Positions 1 to 7,653 of a stretch of 23,625 nucleotides of DNA are shown here, in pieces. The DNA is taken from positions 1 through 23,625 of the forward strand of contig DATKCJ010000264.1 of assembly GCA_035513275.1 (NCBI GenBank). Direction: 5' to 3'. The DNA is from DATKCJ01 sp035513275. GTDB lineage: Bacteria > Verrucomicrobiota > Verrucomicrobiia > Opitutales > Opitutaceae. A program made the position numbers and the translations under genes. Under the pieces are notes generated by a model, which worked only from the letters and a program-made list of their open reading frames with translations, ran no database searches and was not told the origin of the DNA. The stretch's first letter is position 1; each line of letters begins with the position of its first letter.

Positions 1-612
1 CCACTGCCCCGTGTCGCCGAAGACCTTCACCATGTAAATGCCACCGACTCCAGGTGCGACACCCACAACGCCCTCGGAGTTACTCACCGCGGCGATGGTT
101 CCAACGACATGCGTGCCGTGCGAGCTGAAGTCTCGATACCAAGTCTGTTGGTTGCCTGCGCCGAGATCCGGCTCGCCGCGCAATATCGGGTGATCCGGCA
201 GGTCGGGGTGCGCCGCATAGGCTCCCGAGTCAATCACTCCGACTATGATGCCTGCGCCCGTGCCGCCATTGTCGATCGCGGTCTGCGCCTGCACCATGGT
301 GATGCCATAAGGAATGTTCTGCGCGTGTAGTTCGCGGATCGGATCGTCCTCTACCAACGTCACGTGCGGGTTGCGGCTGATGCCGTTGAGAGCCTGCTCC
401 GGCAGCGAGACTGCGACGGCCTCGAGGTTGTCGAACTCGTAGTGCACGCGGCCGTTTGCCTTCGCCAGCGCGGCCATCACGGGGCCCTTCGCGCCGGATT
501 GATACTGGACCCACACGCGTTTCTCGCCTGAGAAGCCGAGGGCCGCCGCAACAACGAAAAAGCCGAGTACCGCAATCAAGCGAGCCGGCCGATGGGGGAA
601 GACACTTTTCAT
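1..612 (-). CDS. Subtilisin-like serine protease (S8), N-terminal part, cut by window edge
   Basis: The minus-strand frame opens with ATG at 612 and stays open to base 1 (204 codons), so the C-terminus lies outside the window. Residues 1-29 look like a signal peptide with a hydrophobic stretch (LIAVLGFFVVAAALGFS). Residues about 32-95 resemble an inhibitor I9-type propeptide, ending in a VTLVEDDP segment. The peptidase domain follows: GVIDSGAYAAHPDL carries the catalytic Asp (D128) and SSHGTHVVGTIAA the catalytic His (H165). The catalytic Ser is not in view. It is expected to be an exported endoprotease activated by propeptide removal. It is transcribed divergently from the ettA-like gene across about 185 bp. 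The family assignment is confident; substrate and total length cannot be given. Confidence 0.9.
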   Translation of the reverse strand, partial: MKSVFPHRPARLIAVLGFFVVAAALGFSGEKRVWVQYQSGAKGPVMAALAKANGRVHYEFDNLEAVAVSLPEQALNGISRNPHVTLVEDDPIRELHAQNIPYGITMVQAQTAIDNGGTGAGIIVGVIDSGAYAAHPDLPDHPILRGEPDLGAGNQQTWYRDFSSHGTHVVGTIAAVSNSEGVVGVAPGVGGIYMVKVFGDTGQW

Positions 613-797
613 GGTGTTTGTTACTCAGGAGTTCTGCCCGCCTCGCGGAGTTGCACTCGCACCATGCCGGGTCAGCAACGGTTCTTATGACTGCCAGCAA
701 GAATGCTTCTCGCCCCGGTTGTGTCCAGCCCTTGCCATATCGGGGAAACCCGCAATTTTGCTTCGCTCTTCCAACCTGCCCTACCTTCCACCGATAA
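613..797. other. Divergent intergenic region between protease and ettA
   Basis: This 185-bp gap must hold promoters for both divergent genes. I see no clear sigma-70 pair and no strong Shine-Dalgarno sequence in front of either start, so no boxes are assigned. Confidence 0.4.
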
Positions 798-2477
798 ATG
801 CCCGACGAGCCCAAGATAATCTTCTCCATGATCGGCGTCTCCAAGCGCATCGAGCGCAAAGAGATACTCCGCGACATCTCGCTCTCGTTTTACTACGGCG
901 CGAAGATCGGCGTCCTTGGACTTAACGGCTCGGGCAAGAGCTCCCTCCTGCGCATTCTTGCGGGCCGCGACCGGGAAATCGACGGCCACGTCCACTTCGA
1001 GGCGGGATACACGATCGGAATGCTCGACCAGGAGCCGCACCTGACGCCCGGCGCAACCGTCCGCGAATGCGTCGAGGAAGGCGTGAAGCCGCTCACCGAT
1101 CTTGTCGCCGCCTACGATGCAACTTGGGACGAACTCGACGCCGCGGCCGACGACGCCGCGAAGGACGCGGTCATGACGAAGCAGGGCGACCTTCAGGAGA
1201 AAATCGAAGCCGCGGGAGCGTGGGACCTCGCACCCCAAATCGAGATGGCGATGGACGCGCTCCGTTGCCCACCGCCCGACACGCCCGTCGATCGCATCTC
1301 CGGTGGCGAGCGCCGCCGCGTCGCGCTGGCGCGCCTGCTCCTCCTCAAGCCCGACATCCTCCTGCTCGACGAGCCCACGAACCATCTCGACGCCGAGAGC
1401 GTCCATTGGCTCGAGCAGCATCTCGCGCGCTACGCCGGCACGGTCATCGCCGTCACGCACGACCGCTACTTTCTCGACAATGTCGCCGGCTGGATCCTCG
1501 AGCTGAGCTACGGCTCCGGCATCCCGTGGAAGGGAAACTACTCCTCATGGCTCGAGCAGAAGCAGCGCATGCTGGCCGTCGAACAGCGCACCGAGGACAA
1601 GCGCCAGAAGGCGATGGCGCGCGAACTCGCTTGGATTCGCCAGTCGCAGAAGGCGCGCCAGTCAAAAGGCCAGGCGCGCATAAACGCCTACGAGGCCATG
1701 TTGAGCCAGAGCACCGCCGAAAAGGAGACCGAGTTCGAAATCCTCATCCCGCGCGGCCCGCGTCTCGGCAACCTCGTCATCGCGGCGGAGAACGTCGCGA
1801 AGAGTTTCGGCGACAACCTGCTCTTCGAGGGCGTCAACTTTTCGCTGCCTCGCGGCGGCATCGTCGGCGTCATCGGACCTAACGGCGCCGGAAAAACCAC
1901 CCTATTCCGCATGATCACCGGCGACGAGCAGCCCGATTCCGGCGCGCTGCGCATCGGCGACACGGTGAAGCTCGCCTACGTCGACCAGTCGCGCGACTCG
2001 CTGCCTGACGCGGCGAGCGTCTTCGACGCGATCAGCGGCGGCGAGGAGACGCTCCAGCTCGGCACGCGCGCAATCAACGCCCGCGCCTACTGCGCGCAGT
2101 TCGGCTTCACCGGCGCCGACCAACAGAAGAAGGTCGGCATCCTCTCCGGCGGTGAGCGCAACCGAGTGCATCTCGCGCGCATCCTGAAGTCCGGCGCCAA
2201 CGTGCTCCTGCTCGACGAGCCGACGAACGATCTCGACGTGAACTCGATCCGCGCGATCGAGGAGGCGTTGGAAAACTTCGCCGGCTGCGCAGTGATCGTC
2301 TCGCACGACCGCTGGTTCCTCGACCGCGTGGCGACGCACATTCTCGCGTTCGAAGGCGACAGCTCCGTCTATTGGTGGCCCGGCAACTACACCGGCTACA
2401 TGGAGGACTTCCACCGCCGCAAGGGAGCCGACGCCGATCGCCCGCACCGGATCAAATACCGCAAGCTCACACGCTGA
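798..2477 (+). CDS. ettA: Energy-dependent translational throttle protein EttA (ABC-F ATPase)
   Basis: A 559-aa soluble ABC-F protein, close to the usual length of EttA (about 555 aa). It has two ATP-binding cassettes and no membrane segment. Cassette 1 has Walker A GLNGSGKSS (41-49), signature ISGGERRR (167-174) and Walker B ILLLDEPTNHLD (187-198). Cassette 2 has Walker A GPNGAGKTT (360-368), signature LSGGERNR (449-456) and Walker B VLLLDEPTNDLD (469-480). The charged linker around 250-300 (EQRTEDKRQKAMARELAWIR) is the P-site tRNA interaction motif typical of the family. EttA binds the ribosomal E site and couples the first peptide-bond step to the ATP/ADP ratio. The gene looks monocistronic and is followed by palindromic repeats. 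The start is the first ATG after a long leader without a clear ribosome binding site. Confidence 0.95.
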   Translation: MPDEPKIIFSMIGVSKRIERKEILRDISLSFYYGAKIGVLGLNGSGKSSLLRILAGRDREIDGHVHFEAGYTIGMLDQEPHLTPGATVRECVEEGVKPLTDLVAAYDATWDELDAAADDAAKDAVMTKQGDLQEKIEAAGAWDLAPQIEMAMDALRCPPPDTPVDRISGGERRRVALARLLLLKPDILLLDEPTNHLDAESVHWLEQHLARYAGTVIAVTHDRYFLDNVAGWILELSYGSGIPWKGNYSSWLEQKQRMLAVEQRTEDKRQKAMARELAWIRQSQKARQSKGQARINAYEAMLSQSTAEKETEFEILIPRGPRLGNLVIAAENVAKSFGDNLLFEGVNFSLPRGGIVGVIGPNGAGKTTLFRMITGDEQPDSGALRIGDTVKLAYVDQSRDSLPDAASVFDAISGGEETLQLGTRAINARAYCAQFGFTGADQQKKVGILSGGERNRVHLARILKSGANVLLLDEPTNDLDVNSIRAIEEALENFAGCAVIVSHDRWFLDRVATHILAFEGDSSVYWWPGNYTGYMEDFHRRKGADADRPHRIKYRKLTR

Positions 2478-2493
2478 GCGCGCCTCATCCTCT

Positions 2494-2560
2494 TTTGTGG
2501 GTCGGGCTTTATGCCCGACTCCGAACCCAATCACGTCGGGGATAAACCCCGACCCACAAA
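2494..2560. repeat. Nested palindromic repeat downstream of ettA
   Basis: Two 26-nt arms (2494-2519 and 2535-2560) are inverted copies with two mismatches; the outer 13 bp (tttgtgggtcggg / cccgacccacaaa) are perfect. Each arm is itself a hairpin: gtcgggc-tttat-gcccgac at 2501-2519 and gtcgggg-ataaa-ccccgac at 2535-2553. This is the architecture of REP/BIME-type elements. It lies 16 bp after the ettA stop and could also end its transcript, although no U-tract follows. Confidence 0.75.
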
Positions 2561-2601
2561 CAGACCGACCGAGCGGCCGAATCCAAGTGGGCGGTCGATT
2601 C

Positions 2602-2622
2602 GGCGGGCCCAGTGGTCCCGCC
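2602..2622. repeat. Short GC-rich hairpin repeat
   Basis: ggcgggccc-agt-ggtcccgcc forms a 9-bp stem with one mismatch and a 3-nt loop. It lies 41 bp after the nested palindrome in the ettA to PEP-CTERM gap. The rest of this 311-bp gap (2478-2788) shows no further gene or structure. Confidence 0.55.
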
Positions 2623-2788
2623 CTACCCTACGCAGTCAAGTCACGAGTACGCGACCGGCATCACGGTCGAACAGACGCGTCCGCTCCAACCACCGAAAAC
2701 GGGTTGCGCGGCGCGTGCCGATGACGAATGTTTTGCGCCCCCCAGCCAGAGCGGGGCACAACACCCGGGACGCAGGGTCCCATCCGCC

Positions 2789-3505
2789 ATGAATAGTCCA
2801 GCTAGAGTGGTTCTCATCGCCTTTGCGGCGATTACGTTCGCGCACGGCGCAAGTGCGCAGGTGGTCGACACGGCTTCGGCGTGGGATGGCTCGAGCTTCA
2901 TCGCTCCATTTGGGCAGGGAATCGAGGATGACGGCGGAGACACTCCCACCTACGGGCAGACGTTCGTCGCACCGGGCACGATGCTGGACCTGACTTCGTT
3001 CACTTTCTGGGTCGACTCGGTCGGCGGCTCGGGGCCGTCGCGGTTCACGGGCTTCGTGATGGAGTTCGACGGCAGCGGCGTCACGGGTCCCGTGCTGTTC
3101 GAGGGCGCGGAGGTGTCGCTCGCGATCTCGGAGTCTACGTTTCCCTACGTGCCGTCGTTCACTCCAGTCACTTTCGACATGCCCTCGCTCGCACTGGACC
3201 CGGCGAAGACCTACGTGGCGTTCATCAGCGCGATTCCGTTCTTCGACGGACAAGACGACACAGCAAACGTCGGCTACCTCTTCGCAGACACTTACGCCGA
3301 CGGCGGATTCTGGTTCTCGCCCGCGCGCACGTGGGAAGACCTTGTCGGCGAGGAGTGGGAGAACTTCATCGGCGGCGGCACGCGCGACCTCGCGTTCCAT
3401 GCGACATTCAGCACCGTGCCGGAGCCTGCGGCGACCACGCTCGTGGGCGCGATCGCGCTCACAGCGCTCGTGTTTCTCCGCCGCCGCGCGCGGCATGCCC
3501 CTTAA
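2789..3505 (+). CDS. PEP-CTERM-anchored exported protein
   Basis: I chose the ATG at 2789 (238 aa) because it places a signal peptide (MNSPARVVLIAFAAITFAHG, cleavage near ASAQ) at the N-terminus; the open frame upstream is non-coding repeat sequence. The body (about 25-205) is acidic and rich in Phe, Thr and Gly, and looks like a secreted beta-sandwich. I cannot assign it to a named family. Residues 210-238 form a PEP-CTERM tail: VPEPAATT, a hydrophobic helix (VGAIALTALVFL) and a basic end (RRRARHAP). Proteins with this tail are processed by exosortase (EpsH/XrtA-like) and often associate with exopolysaccharide. No exosortase gene is in the window. The next gene starts about 50 bp downstream on the same strand. 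Confidence 0.85.
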   Translation: MNSPARVVLIAFAAITFAHGASAQVVDTASAWDGSSFIAPFGQGIEDDGGDTPTYGQTFVAPGTMLDLTSFTFWVDSVGGSGPSRFTGFVMEFDGSGVTGPVLFEGAEVSLAISESTFPYVPSFTPVTFDMPSLALDPAKTYVAFISAIPFFDGQDDTANVGYLFADTYADGGFWFSPARTWEDLVGEEWENFIGGGTRDLAFHATFSTVPEPAATTLVGAIALTALVFLRRRARHAP

Positions 3506-3553
3506 TTCACGGTTGCCCGAGCGCCGCATCGCCCTTTGCATCCGCCCGTTGTG

Positions 3554-5014
3554 ATGTCGACCTCAAGGAGCGCAGCCATCCTGCTTGCCCTCGTCGCGTG
3601 CCTGCCCGGCGCCGCCGCGCAGGAGCCCGCGCCTACGGCTGCAGAGCCCCGGCAGATGGTCGTTCCCGACTGGCCGATTGGCGCACGCGCCGATCGAGAC
3701 GTCATCACGCCGATCGAACTCGTCGTGCAAGACCCCGAGGAGACGCAGCTTCTGCAGGACCGCGCCTCGGCCCGTGTCGCGCTCATCTACAGGCTCGACA
3801 CGTCCGCGCCGGACGAGGCCGCGAAGCGACTGGAGCGCGCGTTTTTTGAGGCGCGCGAGGAGTTCCGCGGCTCAGCGGCGAGCCAGTTCGGACGCTACCC
3901 GCTACCGGCTCACGTGTTCGAGCGCGACGGCTTTCCGAACTTCGCTGCGTCGTGGACCGAGAGGTGGAACGGATTTCCGGCATCGATGAGTGTCTTGGAG
4001 GCTTGGGCCGTGGGTGACGCTGGACGCGAACATCTCACGCCCCTCATCGAAATGCTCGGTCACTTTCAGGCGGAGCGCCGGATCCGCGAGTCCACCGTCG
4101 AGCCCGACTCCGGCCTCGGCCAGCCCGATGTGCGCCTCGTTGCCGTCGAGAAGCCGGACACACCGGTCACGATGGCGGATGTCGGGAAGGCCGCGGTGAT
4201 GGTGCCGCGCACGGAGTTCATCCCGCTGGCGAAGGCGCGGCTCGAACTGCAGGCGCAGTTCCCAGAATCTGATGCGAAGCTTGGCAAATTCCTCGCCGCG
4301 CAACTCCAGGCCAACGTGATCTACGACGAGGCCCTCTCGCGTGAGGAGCGCCGGGTGATCGTCGGCAGCATTTCGAGCCTCGATCGCTACCGCGCCGGCC
4401 AGGCGCTGATCCGCAAAGGCGAGGTCGTCACTCCGGCTGCGCGCGCCGCGCTTGACCAGCTTCGCGCCGTGGCTCCCGAGGGAGTCGCTGTTGTCGAAAC
4501 CCTGCCCGAGGCCGCGCCGCCTGCGACAATCGTAATGCAGGAACCCGCGCCGTGGTATGGCGGCATGGGGACGCTTATTGCTCTCTCGGTTCTCGTGCTC
4601 GCGCTTTCAATTCTCTTCCTGGCGCGGCGAGTGCACCGCACCCACGCGATCGTGCAACACTCGACGGCGCTCACGATCATGCAGGCAGAGCGCGAGGTCG
4701 CCCCGGTCAACAATCCCGAGCGCGCACAGATCGTCGAGCGGGCATTGCGCGACGCCGCGGTGCAGTCTCTCTACGGCCAGCGCCAGCAACTCGCCGAGCA
4801 GAACCGGCAGGCCACCGAGAAACTTGAGGACCTCGAGGCTCGGATCTCGCGGCTTCAGCCACAGATCCGCGCCAAGCTCAAGGCTTACGAGGAGCGGATT
4901 GCCGAACTCCAACATGAGTTGGAGACGGTCCGCACCGAGAACCGCGACCGCTTGCGCGAGCAGCTTGAGGATACCCGTCGCGAGCGCGACGAGTTCATCG
5001 CCGACGTCGCGTAG
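3554..5014 (+). CDS. Single-pass membrane protein with PgpH-like (7TMR-HDED) exported domain and coiled-coil tail
   Basis: The start at ATG 3554 (486 aa) begins a signal peptide (MSTSRSAAILLALVACLPGAAAQ). Numbering here counts from the slightly longer open frame at 3536. Residues 47-90 (GARADRDVITPIELVVQ, then DPEET, then ARVALIYRLD) and 258-310 (QANVIYDEALSREERR, then GQALIRKGEVVTPAARAALDQL) match the two recognisable ends of the extracellular 7TMR-HDED domain of PgpH/YqfF c-di-AMP phosphodiesterases. In that family the domain is followed by seven TM helices and a catalytic HD domain. Here it is followed by one TM helix (about 345-364, GTLIALSVLVLALSILFLARR) and a cytoplasmic, strongly charged coiled coil (about 412-488). 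No HD motif is present, so it cannot be a phosphodiesterase of that type. The assignment rests on remembered motifs and needs a profile search. The next gene also encodes a coiled-coil envelope protein. Confidence 0.65.
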   Translation: MSTSRSAAILLALVACLPGAAAQEPAPTAAEPRQMVVPDWPIGARADRDVITPIELVVQDPEETQLLQDRASARVALIYRLDTSAPDEAAKRLERAFFEAREEFRGSAASQFGRYPLPAHVFERDGFPNFAASWTERWNGFPASMSVLEAWAVGDAGREHLTPLIEMLGHFQAERRIRESTVEPDSGLGQPDVRLVAVEKPDTPVTMADVGKAAVMVPRTEFIPLAKARLELQAQFPESDAKLGKFLAAQLQANVIYDEALSREERRVIVGSISSLDRYRAGQALIRKGEVVTPAARAALDQLRAVAPEGVAVVETLPEAAPPATIVMQEPAPWYGGMGTLIALSVLVLALSILFLARRVHRTHAIVQHSTALTIMQAEREVAPVNNPERAQIVERALRDAAVQSLYGQRQQLAEQNRQATEKLEDLEARISRLQPQIRAKLKAYEERIAELQHELETVRTENRDRLREQLEDTRRERDEFIADVA

Positions 5015-5100
5015 CAGCCTGTCGGACTTGCGCCCAGACCAGGCAAGGGAGGTTCGAGAATCCGGCCTCATGATCGAACCCTGCCCCCTCCAGGCTGCTA
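5012..5100. repeat. Long imperfect palindrome beginning in the stop codon
   Basis: A perfect 10-bp inverted repeat, tagcagcctg (5012-5021) and caggctgcta (5091-5100), brackets an inner pair, ggttcga (5051-5057) and tcgaacc (5074-5080). The first arm includes the TAG stop of the upstream gene. It could be a REP/MITE-like insertion or a transcript-end structure. Confidence 0.55.
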
Positions 5101-5102
5101 AG

Positions 5103-5119
5103 CCGGCACTTCGTGCCGG
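5103..5119. repeat. Compact hairpin ccggcac-ttc-gtgccgg
   Basis: A perfect 7-bp stem with a 3-nt loop directly after the larger palindrome. No T-tract follows, so an intrinsic terminator is not well supported. Confidence 0.5.
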
Positions 5120-5165
5120 GAAATGGAAATTCAACGGATTGTTTTGCAGCGCGCAGCGCTGACTC

Positions 5166-5251
5166 AGGAGTTTGGCGGGTTGGCCGAGACGCAGGCGAAG
5201 CAACTCCCCGATCTTCTCGAGAAAGTTTGGAACCAAGCCTGCCAAACTCCT
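5166..5251. repeat. Inverted repeat upstream of the LysM gene
   Basis: aggagtttggc (5166-5176) and gccaaactcct (5241-5251) are a perfect 11-bp inverted repeat. The similarity continues inward (cgggttgg against the complement of ccaagcct). With the elements at 5012-5119, this means the 276-bp gap is mostly repeat sequence. Confidence 0.55.
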
Positions 5252-5256
5252 CGCGG

Positions 5257-5284
5257 TGGACATCGCGCAGCACCGCGCTAGAAT
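5257..5284 (+). promoter_or_regulatory. Possible sigma-70-type promoter for the LysM gene
   Basis: TGGACA (5257-5262; 5 of 6 match to TTGACA) and TAGAAT (5279-5284; 5 of 6 match to TATAAT) are separated by 16 bp. The -10 box ends 6 nt before the ATG at 5291, so transcription would start at or next to the start codon and give a leaderless mRNA. Prediction by eye only. Confidence 0.35.
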
Positions 5285-5290
5285 AGGGGC

Positions 5291-6319
5291 ATGAACCGCC
5301 ATCTTCGCCTGCTCGCATCAGTTGTGATACTCCTGGTCTCGTGCGTGCACCTTGCCGCGCAAGCTGAGCCCGATGCGATGCCCGTCAGGCCGGTCGGGGC
5401 CGAGCCGGCGCCCGAGCCGACGAAACAACCCGAGGTCGCGCTCCCGGCCCCTGCGCCTTCTCCCAGGGTCGTTGTAGATGACTCGAGTGCGCGGATCGCG
5501 AAACTCCAGGCGGACATCGCAAAACTGGCATCCGATCTCGCCAAGGAGCGCGCCGATCACTCGAAGACGCGCCTGGATCTCGCTGCCACGCGCACCGACG
5601 CGGGCCGCGCGAAGTCAGAGGTGAAGGATTCGCACGATCGCTACGCCGCCGAGCGCGATGCGCTCTCCGCGGAGGTTGCCGGTCTGAGGACCGAGAAGGA
5701 ACGAGCGGAGACTTTGCGTGATCAGGCGCGCGTCGATCTCGCCTCAGCCAAGGCGCGGCTCGAGGTCTACGAAAAATCGATCCGCGAAGGCGCACCCGTT
5801 GATGCCGAATCGCTGCGCGAGGCTCTGCGCGCGTCGCAAGCCCGCGTGGAAATGACCGTCCGCGCGTTTGCAATCATCGAGCAGGAGAACAACCGCATCC
5901 GCTCGCAGCTCAGCGGCTCCGACCCGCAAACCTTCAAGGCCGACGTCGAGGCCACCGAGCGCGCGCTCACAGACGCACAGAACGATCTCGCCGCCGAAAA
6001 GATCAGAAGCACGAACCTCGCCCGCGAGCTCGCCCGCGCACGGCCCGGCACGCCGCTGGTGATCGACGAGCAGCAACCCTTGCTCTCTTCACCGACCGCG
6101 CCCACCCGCCCTTCAGCCGTGTCCGAAACGCAGCCCCCTCCCGCGACGCCCGAAACCGAGGCGAAGATTCACACGGTGGCCGACGGGGAAAACCTCTCGG
6201 TCATCAGCAAGCTCTACTACGGCAACGCCGGCCGCTGGGTGGAAATCTTCAACGCCAACCGCGACATCCTGCAGAACGAGAACAGCCTCGTCCCCGGCAT
6301 GAAGCTGCGGATCCCTTAA
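5291..6319 (+). CDS. Exported coiled-coil protein with C-terminal LysM domain
   Basis: A 342-aa protein. The N-terminus is a signal peptide. LVSC (C18) fits a lipobox, so it may be a lipoprotein; otherwise signal peptidase I cleavage near LAAQA is possible. A Pro-rich linker (about 26-60) is followed by a long Ala/Glu/Arg-rich coiled coil (about 66-255) and a second Pro/Thr-rich linker (256-290). Residues 293-342 form a LysM domain: HTVADGENLSVISKLYYGN, the NANRDIL segment and a PGMKLRIP end. LysM domains bind N-acetylglucosamine-containing glycans such as peptidoglycan, so the protein probably bridges membrane and cell wall. It follows another coiled-coil envelope protein on the same strand, separated by 276 bp of repeats and a possible promoter of its own. 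Start chosen at the ATG that gives the signal peptide. Confidence 0.85.
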   Translation: MNRHLRLLASVVILLVSCVHLAAQAEPDAMPVRPVGAEPAPEPTKQPEVALPAPAPSPRVVVDDSSARIAKLQADIAKLASDLAKERADHSKTRLDLAATRTDAGRAKSEVKDSHDRYAAERDALSAEVAGLRTEKERAETLRDQARVDLASAKARLEVYEKSIREGAPVDAESLREALRASQARVEMTVRAFAIIEQENNRIRSQLSGSDPQTFKADVEATERALTDAQNDLAAEKIRSTNLARELARARPGTPLVIDEQQPLLSSPTAPTRPSAVSETQPPPATPETEAKIHTVADGENLSVISKLYYGNAGRWVEIFNANRDILQNENSLVPGMKLRIP

Positions 6320-6368
6320 CGCAGCGACTGCGCACACATTTGAGCCGCCGTCCTGCGCGCACGATTTG

Positions 6369-6794
6369 TCACGCCGGCGGTGCCCCGTCACCCAAGATGC
6401 CCGGCGGGAAGCCCGCGGCGGTCGCCGCCGCCTTTAAGGAACCCAATGCGGACTTCCGGAGCGTCTCGCCCCAGCCCCTGTATTTTGTCTCGAATGCGGT
6501 GACTTCCGCCTGCAACTCGGTGGCCAGCTTGGCGAGGCGAGGGGCGGTTGAGGAAGTAGTGATACGATCCAGCGTCGTATTGATGTTGGCGACGTGAGTC
6601 GTGAGTTCTGCCTGGGTCGCTGCGAGCAGCCCATCGACCTCCTTCTTCACCTGATCGGCGTAGGACCTTACGAAGGCGTCGAGCGATTCATCGACCCTCT
6701 TGTTGATTTCGGGAATCTCCTGGTCGAGCACCCGCCTTGCATCCTCATGCATGTAGGGGCGGATGGCGTTGTAGTAATCAGCTTTAAATGCCAT
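6369..6794 (-). CDS. Small predicted all-helical cytoplasmic protein, unknown family
   Basis: A 141-aa product from the ATG at 6794 (MAFKADYY), 13 bp after the stop of the lipoprotein gene. An open frame extends further upstream but overlaps that gene, so the internal ATG is preferred. There is no signal peptide or TM helix. Residues about 15-120 are heptad-like and charged (RRVLDQEIPEINKRVDESLD, QVKKEVDGLLAATQAELTTH), consistent with helical hairpins or a coiled coil. The tail is Gly/Pro-rich (FPPGILGDGAPPA). I do not recognise the family. It is the last gene of a three-gene unit with a lipoprotein and a polytopic membrane protein, so it may be the cytoplasmic partner of that complex; this is inference from gene order only. 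Confidence 0.75.
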   Translation of the reverse strand: MAFKADYYNAIRPYMHEDARRVLDQEIPEINKRVDESLDAFVRSYADQVKKEVDGLLAATQAELTTHVANINTTLDRITTSSTAPRLAKLATELQAEVTAFETKYRGWGETLRKSALGSLKAAATAAGFPPGILGDGAPPA

Positions 6795-6807
6795 GGCGGA
6801 GTAGGGT

Positions 6808-7653
6808 TCAGGGGGTCGCTGTTTGAAGGGCCGTCCTGGCGGCGACGGCGGTCGCGATCCGCTCAGCCTGGATATCGAGCTTCGACTGCCAGCTCGCGGT
6901 CGTCTTCGCAATGAGCGGGGATAATTTTTCGTAGAGATTGTCGCCGACCAGACCCCTTGCCACGAGTTCGACGGCGCCCGGCTTGGTGATGTAGCCGTTC
7001 AGCGCCTTTACGTTCGCATCGATCGCTTCATTGTATGCTTTGCCGTCGGAGACCAAGTCCTTGAACAAGTTTTCAACGACCTGGGGGTCGACCGCCCCTT
7101 TCAATTCGGCAGGCATGGCGAACAGGACCCCGATCTCGTGGCTCAGCGTGGTCCACGCCGCCGCATATTTGTCGCGCGTCTCCTTCTCCAGTTTTTGGGC
7201 CTCCTGAGTGGCGATCGCGAGGGAAGCGGAAAGCTGAAGAGCGATCGCCTTCGCCTGTTCGTCATGGGTGGAGCCCCCTGAGCGGGCCGACTCGAGTTCC
7301 CTCTTTAGTTTGGAGAACACGGGGTCGAGCGCATCTTCCAACTTCTTGCTGTCGGCGGCGATCCGCGCATCGAGGGCCGCGTCGAGTGTCAGCTTGGCGT
7401 CGAGAAGCCTGGCGCTCTTCTTCTGCTCCCACTGCTCGCGCAGGGACTGCCGTTCGGCTTCAAGCTGGGCGAGGACCGACGCCTTCAGTGCCTCGCCCAT
7501 GGCGACGTTGCGGGCCTTTACGCTGGCGCCAAGGGTGGTGACGGTCTCTGTCGCCTTGGTTTTCATCGCAGCCGTTGTGCAGCCGCTGCAGCCGATGAGG
7601 GCCAGACCGAGGGACGCTCCAAGGACGGCAGTGATGCTGCGGGAGGCTTTCAT
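6808..7653 (-). CDS. Lipoprotein with long helical region, unknown family
   Basis: A 281-aa product. The N-terminus is a lipoprotein signal: MKASR, a hydrophobic stretch, then LIGC with Cys22 as the lipidation site. The mature part is rich in Ala, Lys, Glu and Leu and looks almost fully helical (for example LEAERQSLREQWEQKKSARL at about 68-87). It contains no enzyme motif I recognise. Its ATG at 7653 overlaps the stop of the upstream membrane-protein gene by 4 nt (ATGA), which suggests translational coupling. It should sit on the periplasmic side of the inner membrane or in the outer membrane and could contact the periplasmic domain of its partner. Function unknown. Confidence 0.8.
   Translation of the reverse strand: MKASRSITAVLGASLGLALIGCSGCTTAAMKTKATETVTTLGASVKARNVAMGEALKASVLAQLEAERQSLREQWEQKKSARLLDAKLTLDAALDARIAADSKKLEDALDPVFSKLKRELESARSGGSTHDEQAKAIALQLSASLAIATQEAQKLEKETRDKYAAAWTTLSHEIGVLFAMPAELKGAVDPQVVENLFKDLVSDGKAYNEAIDANVKALNGYITKPGAVELVARGLVGDNLYEKLSPLIAKTTASWQSKLDIQAERIATAVAARTALQTATP

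Noticed and set aside
672..1460. 262-aa minus-strand frame opposite ettA
   Set aside because: It is antisense to a clearly conserved ABC-F gene; its Arg/Asp/Val-rich product is typical of a GC-rich shadow frame.
2612..2788. N-terminal extension of the PEP-CTERM protein
   Set aside because: It would bury the signal peptide inside the protein, and it encodes no recognisable segment; the ATG at 2789 is the better start.
5103..5119. Intrinsic terminator for the HDED-like gene
   Set aside because: The stem is good, but no run of T follows, so it is listed as a repeat hairpin only.
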